A DNA stretch of 64,000 nucleotides from Mycobacterium sp. (GTDB taxonomy: Bacteria; Actinomycetota; Actinomycetes; Mycobacteriales; Mycobacteriaceae): contig NZ_JASBVP010000001.1 in assembly GCF_029961025.1 (NCBI RefSeq), forward strand, positions 81,078 to 145,077, written 5' to 3'. The notes under the pieces were generated by a model. The model saw only the letters and a program-made list of their open reading frames with translations, was not told the origin of the DNA and made no database searches. The position numbers and the translations under genes were made by a program. Every line of letters starts with the position of its first letter. Position 1 is the first letter of the stretch. Shown one piece after another: positions 36,144 to 45,320 of the stretch.

Positions 36144-37274
36144 ATGACGACTCCGCAGGGCCCGTCGCCCCACGACCCCTCGAAATGGGCTCGCCCCGGC
36201 CAGGGTCGGCCGCGCCGGCCCGAACGGCCGTCGGAGTCCCCGACCACGCGGATGCGTCCCGGCGGACCGCGAGGTGATCGCGGCCCGCAACCCCCTGCCG
36301 GGCCGCCGCGCCCGCAGGCCGGCCCGCCGCCTGCCCGGCAAACTGGCTATCCGCCGGGGCAGCGGACCGGCTCGCCGCCTCCGGGGCAACGACCGGCCTC
36401 CCCGCCCCCGGGGCAACGGCCGGCCTCCCCGCCCCCGGGGCCGTCCGGCCGGGCTCCCACCCCGCCGGACCCGGCCACGACGCGACTGTCCACCCGGCCA
36501 CCGTCCACCCGGTCACCCGCGAAAGCCAAGCGTCACTTCGCGGGCAGCGGGCTGTCCCTGGTGTTGGTCCTGGTGATTGTGGTGCTCTCCGTCGTGGCTG
36601 GCCTGATCGGCGCCGAACTGTATGTCCGCAACCTCGCGGACGCCAAAGTGGCCCGCGCGGTGCAGTGCGAGGTGCAAGACAGCGCCCACGTGTCGTTTGC
36701 CTTTCCGCCGCCACTGCTGTGGCAGTACTTCACCCGCCACTATCCCGACATCGCCATCCAGACCGCCGGGAATCAGATCCGCGACGCCAAACGCATGGCG
36801 ATCAGCATCGACATCCGTAACGTCCGGCTGCATAACGCGACCGGCTCCAAGGGCACGATCGGAGCGCTCACCGGCACCATCACCTGGTCAGCGGAAGGCA
36901 TCAAGCAGTCGATCCAGGACGCCATCCCGGTGCTGGGCAGCTTCGTCACCAGCCAGGTCACCACCAACCCGGGTGAGGGAACCATCCAGTTGCAGGGTCT
37001 GCTGGACAAGGCGACGGTCAAGCCGCAGATTGTCAACAACGGCCTGTCGCTGCAAGTGATCAGCCTGACCGCGCTGGGCAGCAAGCTATCGACGGACACG
37101 GTGCAAAAAAACCTCGACGACCTGACCTCTAAGGCGACCCGGAACTACCCACTGGGCATCCACGCCGACAGCGTGCAGGTCACCGCTACCGGGGTGGTGG
37201 CCACGTTTTCGACCAGCAACGCCACCATCCCCTCGGGCGGCGGCGGCAAGAACCCGTGTTTCGCCGGCCTCTGA
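36144..37274 (+). CDS. DUF2993 (LmeA-like) membrane-anchored protein, copy 2
   Basis: A 376-residue paralogue of the preceding gene. It shares the start MTTPQGPSPHDPSKWARPG, the transmembrane helix (about 133-155) and the exported domain (HYPDIAIQTAGNQIRDAKRM; FPLGIH/YPLGIHADSVQVTATGVV; NPCFAGL). Its cytoplasmic head is longer, with repeats of SPPPGQRPA. The 16 bp before the ATG (AGGCAGAATCGCGC...) duplicate the end of the nitrilase gene that precedes copy 1, so the copy arose by local tandem duplication. It converges on deoC with 38 bp between. Confidence 0.82.
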   Translation: MTTPQGPSPHDPSKWARPGQGRPRRPERPSESPTTRMRPGGPRGDRGPQPPAGPPRPQAGPPPARQTGYPPGQRTGSPPPGQRPASPPPGQRPASPPPGPSGRAPTPPDPATTRLSTRPPSTRSPAKAKRHFAGSGLSLVLVLVIVVLSVVAGLIGAELYVRNLADAKVARAVQCEVQDSAHVSFAFPPPLLWQYFTRHYPDIAIQTAGNQIRDAKRMAISIDIRNVRLHNATGSKGTIGALTGTITWSAEGIKQSIQDAIPVLGSFVTSQVTTNPGEGTIQLQGLLDKATVKPQIVNNGLSLQVISLTALGSKLSTDTVQKNLDDLTSKATRNYPLGIHADSVQVTATGVVATFSTSNATIPSGGGGKNPCFAGL

Positions 37275-37312
37275 ACGGGGCGCGGGAACCGCGGCTCGCG
37301 GCCAGCCCGCTG

Positions 37313-37993
37313 TCAGGCCAGCCCGGCGAGCACGGCGCGGGTGGCGGAAAGCCCCAGGCGTGTGGCGCCCGCGTCGAGCATCGCGAGAGCGTCGGCCGCG
37401 CTGCGGATGCCGCCGCTGGCCTTGACCCCGAGCCGCCCACCGACGGCTTCGGCCATCACCGCGACGGCACGCACCGACGCCCCGCCCGCCGGATGAAACC
37501 CGGTTGAGGTCTTGACGAAGTCCGCGCCGGCGTCTTCGGCGACCCGGCACACCGCGCTCAGCGTGCCCTCGTCGGCCCGGCTGAGCAGCAGGGCGGACTC
37601 CACGATCACCTTGAGCACCGCCGTGGGCACCGCGGCGCGGACCGTGGCGATGTCCGACCGCACCGCGTCGAGGTCTTCGGCCAGCGCGGCGCCCACGTCG
37701 ATGACCATGTCGATCTCGCTGGCACCGGCGGCGACGGCCAGCGCGGCTTCGTGCGCCTTGACCGCGGCTGCGTGTTTGCCCGAGGGGAAACCCGCCACCG
37801 CGGCGATCCGCACTCCCGCGGCGGCGGCTGCCGCGGCGATCGGAACCATTGGGGGGGCGACGCACACCGCGTGCACCCGAAGTTCGGCGGCTTCGACAGC
37901 CACGGCCGCCACGTCGGCGGCCGTGGCCTCCGGTGTGAGCAGGGTGTGGTCGATCAGCGCCGCCAGTTGCTCCCGGGATGGTCGATGGGTCAC
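37313..37993 (-). CDS. deoC: deoxyribose-phosphate aldolase
   Basis: A 226-residue class I aldolase cleaving 2-deoxyribose-5-phosphate to glyceraldehyde-3-phosphate and acetaldehyde in deoxynucleoside salvage. The Schiff-base Lys lies in [25 protein letters not shown] and [10 protein letters not shown] provide the other active-site blocks, and [15 protein letters not shown] the phosphate-binding region. GTG start overlapping the upstream DUF2599 stop by 4 bp, so it ends the transcript that runs from the DUF2516 gene. Confidence 0.93.
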   Translation of the reverse strand: MTHRPSREQLAALIDHTLLTPEATAADVAAVAVEAAELRVHAVCVAPPMVPIAAAAAAAGVRIAAVAGFPSGKHAAAVKAHEAALAVAAGASEIDMVIDVGAALAEDLDAVRSDIATVRAAVPTAVLKVIVESALLLSRADEGTLSAVCRVAEDAGADFVKTSTGFHPAGGASVRAVAVMAEAVGGRLGVKASGGIRSAADALAMLDAGATRLGLSATRAVLAGLA

Positions 37994-38430
37994 GAGAAGG
38001 GCTCCGGCCCGCCGCCGGGGTTGCAGCCCGAAGCGATCATCGCGGCATCGTCGACGACCGGCCGCCAGGGCTCGAGGTTCCAGCTAGACTTGCCGGGTTG
38101 CACAAGCTCGGCGAGCTGCCAGTGGCAGATGAATTGCTCGCGCATGCCCGGCGTGCCGGCATCGGGCGCAACGGTGAGCACCTCGGCCCAGGCCTCGTCG
38201 GCTTCGGCGGCTGTCCCCGGCTGCCTGGCCGCCGTCCGGCCGGCCGGCGTCGGATAGACCCGCAGGCTGGCCGAACGGCCCGAGTGCACCCACTCAACGT
38301 GGTCCACGAAAGGGGGTGAGGGTGTCGTCGACTCCTCGGCGCCCGGGTCCGCGGATGCCACGGCGACAGCCAGCGCGGCGGTGATCGCCCCCAGCGGCAT
38401 CAGCACCAGGGCTCGCCTGCTCCGTCGCAT
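37990..38430 (-). CDS. secreted DUF2599 protein
   Basis: A 146-residue protein with a signal peptide ([27 protein letters not shown]) and a mature domain carrying the DUF2599 signature: two Cys ([10 protein letters not shown] and IASGCNPGG) and [13 protein letters not shown]. It is probably exported with one disulfide. It corresponds to H37Rv Rv0477. The ATG at 38430 is chosen because GAGGG precedes it and the signal peptide begins there. It lies 4 bp after the DUF2516 gene and overlaps deoC. Function unknown. Confidence 0.85.
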   Translation of the reverse strand: MRRSRRALVLMPLGAITAALAVAVASADPGAEESTTPSPPFVDHVEWVHSGRSASLRVYPTPAGRTAARQPGTAAEADEAWAEVLTVAPDAGTPGMREQFICHWQLAELVQPGKSSWNLEPWRPVVDDAAMIASGCNPGGGPEPFS

Positions 38431-38434
38431 GCCC

Positions 38435-38725
38435 TCAGTGCGACTTGCCTTGAATCTCAAGGAGTTTGGGCCGCACGTCGACTAAGTAAACCCCCGCTGC
38501 GCAGGCGGCGATCACCACGCCGAGCACACCGAAAACGTAACTCAAGACAGAGGCCATCGCCACGCCGCCGCCAAGGATCAGCAACCACAGCGGCTTGGTC
38601 AACTTCTCGGCGGCGGTGTAGGCATCCGCGCGCTGCAGCGCCGCGTGCACGAGCGCATACACCGACGTCAGTAGGACGGCGATCTGAACGATGAGCAGGA
38701 CATCACCCGCCAAGCCTTGAAGCAT
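38435..38725 (-). CDS. DUF2516 membrane protein
   Basis: A 96-residue protein with two to three hydrophobic helices ([59 protein letters not shown]) and a charged end ([14 protein letters not shown]). This matches the actinobacterial DUF2516 family and H37Rv Rv0476. It heads a compact set DUF2516-DUF2599-deoC. A GTG directly before the ATG is an equally possible start. Function unknown. Confidence 0.82.
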   Translation of the reverse strand: MLQGLAGDVLLIVQIAVLLTSVYALVHAALQRADAYTAAEKLTKPLWLLILGGGVAMASVLSYVFGVLGVVIAACAAGVYLVDVRPKLLEIQGKSH

Positions 38726-38826
38726 CACGCTGTAAGCCTAGGCGGGCGCCACCTCCGGCGTCGACTCCGAGGTGCCGAAGGACAACCCGGCGTGCAGCGG
38801 TGCAGGAGAGTGGAGCGAGAAGTCGC

Positions 38827-39438
38827 TTATTTTTCGGTGACCTTCTTGGCCGGGGTCTTCTTCGCGGGCGCCTTTTTGGCCGGGGCCTTGGCGGCTGCCG
38901 TCTTTTTAGCCGGGTTAGCCGGGCTGCTCTTTGCGGCCGTTTCCTTGGGCAGCTCGATGCCGACCAGCTTGGCGGCGCGCTCACCGACCGCACGGGTCTG
39001 CGACGCGACCGTGCCCAGCGCTTCCTGGGTTAGCTCGACCGCCTGCTCGACGTAGCTCTCGGCGCGCGCCGACACGTCTTCCAAGCCCGCTTGGCTGCGC
39101 AGCCGCTCCAGGGCGGCCTCGCCGCGCTCCACCAGCTCGTTATAACGGGTGGTCGCGGCCTCCAGGTAGCCATCGGCAGCCTCGCGCAATTCCTCCGCGG
39201 TGAACCGCTGGCGCAGCTCGCGCAACTGCTCGCGCAGCTGCTCGGGCAGATCCTCGCGCAGCTTGGTCAGCCGGGCCCGGCTCTCCTCGACCCGGCCGCG
39301 GGTGTCGGTGCGGGTCTCCTCCAGACGTTCGCGGAGCTCGGCCAGCAGTTCGTTGACGGTGGCCAACGCCAGGTCGGCGGCGCCCAGCGCGGCCAGCAAC
39401 GGGGCCCTCAGGTCGTCGATAGTCGGGGTTTCGGGCAT
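38827..39438 (-). CDS. hbhA: heparin-binding haemagglutinin
   Basis: A 203-residue surface-associated adhesin. After a short head, residues ~20-160 form a long coiled coil rich in Glu/Arg/Leu ([37 protein letters not shown]). The C-terminus is the heparin/sulfated-glycan-binding tail of [11 protein letters not shown] repeats, which is lysine-methylated in M. tuberculosis. Length and layout match HBHA (199 residues). It has no signal peptide, as in the family. The gene is followed by the DUF2516 set and preceded by an XRE regulator. Confidence 0.94.
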   Translation of the reverse strand: MPETPTIDDLRAPLLAALGAADLALATVNELLAELRERLEETRTDTRGRVEESRARLTKLREDLPEQLREQLRELRQRFTAEELREAADGYLEAATTRYNELVERGEAALERLRSQAGLEDVSARAESYVEQAVELTQEALGTVASQTRAVGERAAKLVGIELPKETAAKSSPANPAKKTAAAKAPAKKAPAKKTPAKKVTEK

Positions 39439-39516
39439 GGTGTCGATCCTTTCGTAGCGGATTTTCGTTGTCGGCTGCCGGGGTGTGCTCGCGTCACGGA
39501 CCGCATCGGACGGGGC

Positions 39517-39918
39517 TCAGGCAGGGGCCGTCCCGTCACCTCTGGCGGATTGGTTTTGCTGCACGAACGAGGCGTAGACGTCCAGCAGAACCTGCTTCTG
39601 CCGCTCGGTGATCGCCGTGTCGGCGACGATGGCGTCACGCACCTGGCTGCGCTCGCCGGGCTCGAGGATCCCGGCCCGCACGTAGAGGACCTCGGCAGAC
39701 ACCCTCAGCGCCTTGGCGATCTGGTTGAGCACCTCGGCGGAGGGTTTACGCAGCCCGCGCTCGATCTGGGAGAGATACGGGTTGCTGACACCGGCCTTTT
39801 CGGCCAGTTGCCGCACCGACACCTGCGCGGCTTCACGTTGCGCCCTGATAAAGCTGCCGATGTCGGATGCCGCGCTGGACACCACGGCGGCCAGCTTGTC
39901 CTCTTGCGGCATTGGCAT
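39517..39918 (-). CDS. XRE-family helix-turn-helix regulator
   Basis: A 133-residue protein with a Cro/C1-type HTH (SVRQLAEKAGVSNPYLSQIERGLRKPSAEVLNQIAKAL) and a short helical C-terminus. H37Rv Rv0474 has the same place upstream of hbhA. The 78-bp gap to hbhA and the same direction suggest co-transcription and possibly control of hbhA; the target is not shown by the sequence. ATG at 39918, with a second ATG two codons later. Confidence 0.87.
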   Translation of the reverse strand: MPMPQEDKLAAVVSSAASDIGSFIRAQREAAQVSVRQLAEKAGVSNPYLSQIERGLRKPSAEVLNQIAKALRVSAEVLYVRAGILEPGERSQVRDAIVADTAITERQKQVLLDVYASFVQQNQSARGDGTAPA

Positions 39919-40008
39919 CGGCGACCCCCTGGCTGCCTGAATTGTCGGTGCTGACGCGAACCAGAGTACGGCCAGATGCTAACTTTTGCAAGCAGTAGTT
40001 AGCGCAGC

Positions 40009-41394
40009 TCAGAACAGTGCCTGCGCGACCGTGTAGATCACCAGCCCGGCCAGCGCGCCCACCACGGTGCCGTTGATCCGAATGAACTGCAGATCACGAC
40101 CGACGTGCAGTTCGATGCGCCGGCTGGCCTCCCGGGCATCCCAGCGCTCGATCGTGTCGGTGATGATCGTGGTGATCTCCGACCCGTAGTGCGCGACCAG
40201 ATGCTGGGTGGCCCGGACGATCCAAGCGTCGGTCTTTTCCCGGAGCTCGGCGTCAGCGCGAAGTGACTCGCCCACGCGGATCACGGTGTCGGCGATACGG
40301 GCGCGCAACGTGCTGGAGGGGTCGTCCACACCCTCGATCACCAGCCGTTTGAGGGTCGTCCACGCGGTGGCGGCGGCGGTGGTGATCTCGTCGCGGGCCA
40401 TCAGCTGGTCTTTCACGCGCTCGGCGCGGGCGATGGTGGCCGGATCGTGCTGCAGGTCGGTGGCGAATTCACACAGAAAGCGCGTCGCCGAGCGACGCAG
40501 TTCGTGGCCGGGGTCGCGACGCACCTTGTCGGTGAAGTCCATCAGCTCCCGGTGGATGCGGTCGCCGACGAGATGGTCGATGAAGCGCGGCGACCAGCTC
40601 GGGGAGTCGCGTTCCACCACCTTCTGGATCACCTCGCCGGCGTTCAGGGACCACTGAAAAGCCCGGTCCGCGAGCAACTGGATCAGGGCCTCCTGGCGAT
40701 TCTCGGCCAGCACGGTGGCCAATACCCGCCCCACCGGGGGGCCCCACGGCGGTTCGGCGAGCCGCTTGATGATGGTGCGGTCGATCACCTGCTGGACATC
40801 CTCGTCGGGCAGCAGGCCCACCAGCACCCGCAACACCGTCGCGGCCTCGGCGGCAACCCGGTGCGCATGCCGGGTATCGGAGAGCCACCGGCCCAGCCTC
40901 TCGGCGATCTGCGCGTCCCGCAGCTTGGTCCCCACCACCGGTGGCGAGAGGAAGTTCTCCCGGACAAAAGTTCCCAGGCCCGCACCGAGCTGGTCTTTTT
41001 TACGCTTGATGATCGCGGTGTGCGGGATCGGCAGGCCCAGGGGGTGCTTGAACAGCGCGGTGACCGCAAACCAGTCCGCGAGCGCACCGACCATGCCCGC
41101 TTCCGCGGCGGCGCCCAGGTAACCCGCCCAGGAAAAAGCCGGGCCTTCGGCTTGCAGCCATCGGCAACCGAGAAACAGCGCGCTGGCGCCGACCAGGAAG
41201 CCCAGCGCCACCGCTTTCATCTTGCGCAGCGTCCGGGACCGCTCGGCGTCGGCCCCCGGATCCGCCCCGGCAAACGATTCGGCGAGGGAAGCGGGCGCTC
41301 GATGCCGGCCGGCCGGCACGGTCGTCCGGCTAGCGGGCGGCGCCAGCAAGGCCGGCGGATCGGTTTTAACGGCCACGGCACCATCATCCGCCAC
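40009..41394 (-). CDS. DUF445 membrane protein
   Basis: A 461-residue protein of the DUF445 (YheB/YjiN-like) family. A basic 55-residue head precedes two N-terminal hydrophobic helices (AVALGFLVGASALFLGCRWL; AAAEAGMVGALADWFAVTALF with the family motif GALADWFAVTALFKHPLG). A long soluble helical middle follows, and one C-terminal helix (VGALAGLVIYTVAQALF). It corresponds to H37Rv Rv0473. GTG start. Family function unknown. Confidence 0.85.
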   Translation of the reverse strand: MADDGAVAVKTDPPALLAPPASRTTVPAGRHRAPASLAESFAGADPGADAERSRTLRKMKAVALGFLVGASALFLGCRWLQAEGPAFSWAGYLGAAAEAGMVGALADWFAVTALFKHPLGLPIPHTAIIKRKKDQLGAGLGTFVRENFLSPPVVGTKLRDAQIAERLGRWLSDTRHAHRVAAEAATVLRVLVGLLPDEDVQQVIDRTIIKRLAEPPWGPPVGRVLATVLAENRQEALIQLLADRAFQWSLNAGEVIQKVVERDSPSWSPRFIDHLVGDRIHRELMDFTDKVRRDPGHELRRSATRFLCEFATDLQHDPATIARAERVKDQLMARDEITTAAATAWTTLKRLVIEGVDDPSSTLRARIADTVIRVGESLRADAELREKTDAWIVRATQHLVAHYGSEITTIITDTIERWDAREASRRIELHVGRDLQFIRINGTVVGALAGLVIYTVAQALF

Positions 41395-41511
41395 CGCCGG
41401 CGCGCCGTGCGCGACCGAGGGTCCGGGTGCCCAGCGCGCCGCGTCCCATCCGGGACGAGGCGCATAACGGGCCGTACTATCGAGGAGTCAAGTGAATGGG
41501 ATTTCGCGATA

Positions 41512-42210
41512 GTGGCAGAGCATCTCCTGGCTGGGACAGTAAAGACCGATGGTCGCAAGCGGCGTTGGCACAAACACAAGGTCGAGCGCCGCAATGAGCT
41601 GGTCGACGGCACCATCGAAGCGATCCGCCGACACGGCCGCTTCCTGAGCATGGACGAGATCGCCGCCGAAATCGGGGTCTCCAAGACGGTGCTGTACCGC
41701 TATTTCGTCGACAAAAACGACCTGACCACCGCGGTGCTGATGCGGTTCGCGCAAACCACGCTGATCCCCAACATGGCCGCGGCGCTGTCGGCGAACCTGG
41801 ACGGTTTCGAGCTGACCCGCGAGATCATCCGGGTCTACGTGGAAACGGTCACCGAAGAGCCCGAGCCGTACCGGTTCGTGATGGCCAACAGCTCGCCGAC
41901 CAAAAGCAAAGTCATCGCCGATTCCGAGCGCATCATCGCCCGGATGCTGGCGACGATGCTGCGTCGGCGCATGCAGGAAGCCGGCATGGACACCGGCGGG
42001 GTGGAGCCGTGGGCGTACATGATCGTTGGCGGTGTGCAGCTGGCCACCCACTCGTGGATCTCCGACCCCCGGATGAGTGCCGACGAACTGATCGACTATC
42101 TGACCATGCTGTCGTGGAGCGCAATCTGCGGCATTGTCGAGGCCGGCGGGTCGCTGGAGAAATTCCGGGAACAGCCGCACCCGTCGCCGATCGTGCCGCC
42201 GCGCGAGTGA
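41512..42210 (+). CDS. TetR-family transcriptional regulator
   Basis: A 232-residue regulator. The TetR DNA-binding domain is at residues ~25-75 (RRNELVDGTIEAIRRHGRFLSMDEIAAEIGVSKTVLYRYFVDKNDL). The C-terminal ligand domain is helical and unassigned. The only suitable in-frame start is the GTG at 41512 (VAEHLLAGTVKTDGRKRRW); the open frame further upstream overlaps the DUF445 gene. It corresponds to H37Rv Rv0472c and is followed 12 bp later by the UbiA gene, with pcaA beyond, so it may regulate that group. Confidence 0.83.
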   Translation: MAEHLLAGTVKTDGRKRRWHKHKVERRNELVDGTIEAIRRHGRFLSMDEIAAEIGVSKTVLYRYFVDKNDLTTAVLMRFAQTTLIPNMAAALSANLDGFELTREIIRVYVETVTEEPEPYRFVMANSSPTKSKVIADSERIIARMLATMLRRRMQEAGMDTGGVEPWAYMIVGGVQLATHSWISDPRMSADELIDYLTMLSWSAICGIVEAGGSLEKFREQPHPSPIVPPRE

Positions 42211-42222
42211 GGCGGGCCGGTC

Positions 42223-43233
42223 ATGGCTGAGCTGACGGTCCGCTCCCGGCTGCGGTCGTGGGGTTATGCGCTGCGCACCACCAACCCGCCGCCCGGCCAG
42301 CCGATCGACGTCGTCACCCGCTGGCTGGTGGTCACGCGCGCCGCGGTGCTGCCGTTGACCCTGTTCGCGGGCCTGCTCGCCGCCCTGCTCGCGGTCGGCC
42401 ACCGCGGTGTGGACTGGCGCTGGCTGGCGCTGGCCGTGGTGGGGATCACCTGCGCGCACATCGCCAACAACCTGATGAACGACCTGTATGACACCCGGGC
42501 CGGCACCGACAGCGCCGGCTACCCGCGGGCGCTTTACGCCCCGCACCCGGTGCTCTCCGGGCTGGTCAGCCGCCGGACGTTGGTCGGGGCGATTGTCCTG
42601 GTGAACCTGGCCGACCTGGCGATCCTGATCGTGCTGACGGCGGCCCGCGGCTGGCCGGTGGCGGTGTTCGCGCTCAGCGGATTCGTGCTCAGCGTCGCCT
42701 ACACCGCGCCGCCCCTGCGGCTGAAAAAACGCGGCCTGGGCGAACCCGATGTCTTCGTCGTGTGGGGTCCGTTGATGGTGTGCGGGACCTACTACGCCGC
42801 GGTCGGCGCGGTCGGCCCGGACGTTGTGCTGGCATCGCTCCCCTACGGCCTGCTGTGCACCACGGTGCTGATGGGCAAGCACATCGACAAAATCCCCTAC
42901 GACGCCCCACTGGGCATCCGCACGCTGCCGGTGATCCTCGGCGCCACCCGCGCCCGCGCCGTGACCCTGGCGCTGATGGCCGGCTTCTACCCGCTGGTCG
43001 GCCTGGCCGTGCTGGCCCGGGCGATGCCGTGGCCGGCGGTGCTGGTTCTCGCGGCGTTGCCCCGGCTGGCAAAAATCTGGCCGCATTTCCGCCGCCCGCC
43101 GCCCGAGCGGCCGCCGCCCGGCTACCCGGTGTGGCCGCTCTGGTATGCCGCCCTGGCCTGGGTGCATGTGCGGCAGGCCGGCGCACTGCTGGTTGCGGGC
43201 CTCGCGATCGGGGCCGTGCTGCGGCTGATCTGA
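42223..43233 (+). CDS. UbiA-family prenyltransferase
   Basis: A 336-residue integral membrane protein with about eight to nine helices. Both Asp-rich motifs of the superfamily are present: NNLMNDLYDTRAGTD in the first loop and KHIDKIPYDAPLGIRTLPV in the second; they bind Mg-prenyl diphosphate. It would attach a prenyl chain to an aromatic or sugar acceptor. It is distinct from the usual mycobacterial MenA and DPPR synthase genes, which lie elsewhere in H37Rv. It is probably co-transcribed with the TetR gene upstream; pcaA follows 155 bp later. Confidence 0.85.
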   Translation: MAELTVRSRLRSWGYALRTTNPPPGQPIDVVTRWLVVTRAAVLPLTLFAGLLAALLAVGHRGVDWRWLALAVVGITCAHIANNLMNDLYDTRAGTDSAGYPRALYAPHPVLSGLVSRRTLVGAIVLVNLADLAILIVLTAARGWPVAVFALSGFVLSVAYTAPPLRLKKRGLGEPDVFVVWGPLMVCGTYYAAVGAVGPDVVLASLPYGLLCTTVLMGKHIDKIPYDAPLGIRTLPVILGATRARAVTLALMAGFYPLVGLAVLARAMPWPAVLVLAALPRLAKIWPHFRRPPPERPPPGYPVWPLWYAALAWVHVRQAGALLVAGLAIGAVLRLI

Positions 43234-43388
43234 GCCGGCCCTGTTGCCTGCCCGCCGGTGGCGATTACAATGCCAGCACTCCCGACAGCTAGCATGCGGC
43301 GGATGCATCCGGATCGGTCACGGAGGGTTTCGTCAGGCCTTCCCGGCACCGGGTGGCGCATCTGACGCCCAGGAAGGCCCAAGTCGCC

Positions 43389-44252
43389 ATGGCCCAACAA
43401 CTCACTCCATATTTCGGGCAGGTGCAGGCCCACTATGACCTCTCCGACGACTTCTACCGGCTTTTCCTCGACCCGACGCTGACCTACAGCTGCGCCTATT
43501 TCGAGCGCGCGGACATGACCCTGGAAGAAGCGCAAATCGCCAAGATCGACCTGGCTCTGGGGAAGCTGGACCTGCGGGCCGGGATGACGCTGCTGGACAT
43601 CGGATGCGGCTGGGGCGCCACCATGAGACGGGCCGTCGAGAAGTACGGCGTCAACGTCGTCGGCCTTACCCTGTCGAAAAACCAGGCCGCCCACGTCCGG
43701 CGGATGTTCGACCGGATGGACACCTCCTGCGACAGGCGGGTGTTGCTGGCAGGCTGGGAACAATTCCACGAGCCGGTTGACCGTATCGTCTCCATCGGCG
43801 CGTTCGAACACTTCGGCCGGCAACGCTACCCGGCCTTTTTCAAGATGGCCTACGACGTCCTGCCGGCCGGCGGGGTGATGCTGCTGCACACCATCGTTCG
43901 CCTCACCTTCGCGGAGGCCAGGAAACTGGGCCTGTCGCTGACACGCGAGCTGGTCGACTTCTGCAAGTTCATTCTGGCCGAGATATTCCCGGGCGGCTGG
44001 CTGCCGTCGAGCCCGATGGTCGAGGACCTCGCCGTGGCGGGCGGGTTCGCCGTGACCCAAGTTCAAGCGCTGCAACCCCACTACGCGCGGACGCTGCAGG
44101 CCTGGGCGGCCAACTTGGAGGCCAACAAGGACCACGCCCTCAGGATGCAATCCGGGGAGACCTATGAACGCTATATGCGCTACCTGACGGGCTGCGCGCA
44201 GCTGTTCCGCGACGGCTACACCGACGTCAGGCAATTCACGCTTCAAAAGTAG
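43389..44252 (+). CDS. pcaA: mycolic acid proximal cyclopropane synthase
   Basis: A 287-residue SAM-dependent enzyme, the same length as M. tuberculosis PcaA and at its locus. Signature segments: LTPYFGQVQAHYDLSDDFYR, YSCAYFERADMTLEEAQIAK, LLDIGCGWGATMRRA, GAFEHFGRQRYPAFF, and HTIVRLTFAEARKLGLSLTRELVDF, which is PcaA-like. It forms the proximal cis-cyclopropane of alpha-mycolates. The ATG at 43389 is preferred over a GTG at 43353. The upstream paralogue at 11247 is very similar. It converges on fadB2; the umaA gene that separates them in H37Rv is absent. Confidence 0.88.
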   Translation: MAQQLTPYFGQVQAHYDLSDDFYRLFLDPTLTYSCAYFERADMTLEEAQIAKIDLALGKLDLRAGMTLLDIGCGWGATMRRAVEKYGVNVVGLTLSKNQAAHVRRMFDRMDTSCDRRVLLAGWEQFHEPVDRIVSIGAFEHFGRQRYPAFFKMAYDVLPAGGVMLLHTIVRLTFAEARKLGLSLTRELVDFCKFILAEIFPGGWLPSSPMVEDLAVAGGFAVTQVQALQPHYARTLQAWAANLEANKDHALRMQSGETYERYMRYLTGCAQLFRDGYTDVRQFTLQK

Positions 44253-44367
44253 ACTTCCGCCGAGTTACTTCCGAAATCTGTTGCTTGGCACAATCTTTCA
44301 GCAATGTCCAACCATCCCCACGGCGGCCGCGGGTAGGCGGCCGGGGCCCGCCCGGTCAGGACGAGCA

Positions 44368-45231
44368 TCAGTACGAGTAGAAGCCCCGGCCGGATTTCTT
44401 GCCCAGAAAACCCGCATCGACCATGCGCGCCAACAACGGCGGCGCAGCGTATTGCGGCTCCTTGAACTCGCCGAACATGGTGTCGGCGATCAGCTTCAGG
44501 GTGTCCAGGCCCACCAGATCGGATAACCGCAGCGGTCCCATCGGGTGAGAAAGACCGGCGACCACGGCCCTGTCGATGTCTTCGACGGTGGCGAAGTTGG
44601 ACTCGACCATCCGGATCGCCGAGAGGAGGTAGGGCACCAGCAGCCGGTTCACCACAAAGCCCGACTGATCGGGGCAGCGCACCACCTGCTTGCCCAGCAC
44701 GCCGCCGGCGAATTCCTCGGTCCGATCGGCCGCGGCGTGGTCGGTGACCAGTGTGGAGACCAACTCGACCAGCGGAAGCGCCGGGACCGGGTTAAAGAAA
44801 TGCAGACCCAACACCCGCTGCGGATTTTTGGTGGCCGCGGCGAGCCTCATGATGGGGATGCTGGAGGTGTTGGAGGCCAGCACCGCGTCGGGGTCGGTGA
44901 TGATCCGGTCCAGTTCGGCGAAGATCTTGGTCTTGACCGCTTCGTCTTCGACCACCGCCTCGACCACCAGTTGGCGATCGGCGAAGTCTTTCAGGTCGGT
45001 GGTGAAGGTCAACTTGCCCAGGGCCCCGTCGCGCTCCGGCTCGGTCACCTTGCCCGCACTGACGCCGCGTTCCAGCGACTTCACAATCCGGTTGCGCCCC
45101 GCGGCGATCAGCGCGTCGGTGATCTCGAACACCACCACATCCACACCCGCACGGGCGCAGACCTCGGCGATGCCCGCACCCATCTGCCCCGCTCCCACTA
45201 CCCCGACCCGCTGGATCGCTACCTCGCCCAC
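44368..45231 (-). CDS. fadB2: 3-hydroxybutyryl-CoA dehydrogenase
   Basis: A 287-residue NAD(P)-dependent enzyme interconverting acetoacetyl-CoA and 3-hydroxybutyryl-CoA. N-terminal Rossmann loop RVGVVGAGQMGAGIAEV, catalytic Ser region LASNTSSIPIM, catalytic His in GLHFFNPVPALPLVEL, and the end LGKKSGRGFYSY. The GTG at 45231 is chosen: GGAG lies 5 bp upstream and the length then matches FadB2 of M. tuberculosis (286). It lies downstream of icl, separated by a strong hairpin, and belongs to the same fatty-acid/acetate theme. Confidence 0.92.
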   Translation of the reverse strand: MGEVAIQRVGVVGAGQMGAGIAEVCARAGVDVVVFEITDALIAAGRNRIVKSLERGVSAGKVTEPERDGALGKLTFTTDLKDFADRQLVVEAVVEDEAVKTKIFAELDRIITDPDAVLASNTSSIPIMRLAAATKNPQRVLGLHFFNPVPALPLVELVSTLVTDHAAADRTEEFAGGVLGKQVVRCPDQSGFVVNRLLVPYLLSAIRMVESNFATVEDIDRAVVAGLSHPMGPLRLSDLVGLDTLKLIADTMFGEFKEPQYAAPPLLARMVDAGFLGKKSGRGFYSY

Positions 45232-45320
45232 TGCCACTCCAGTCGTCTTGTCATGCACCGCAACCGGCCCCGCCAGCTTGGCTGGGCGGGGCCGGTGCTG
45301 TCAACTCCAGCTCAGATGCG

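Noticed and set aside
41488..43308. 606-codon open frame antisense to the TetR and UbiA genes
   Set aside because: It crosses two well-supported genes, shows low-complexity Arg/Gln/His composition and has no recognisable domain.
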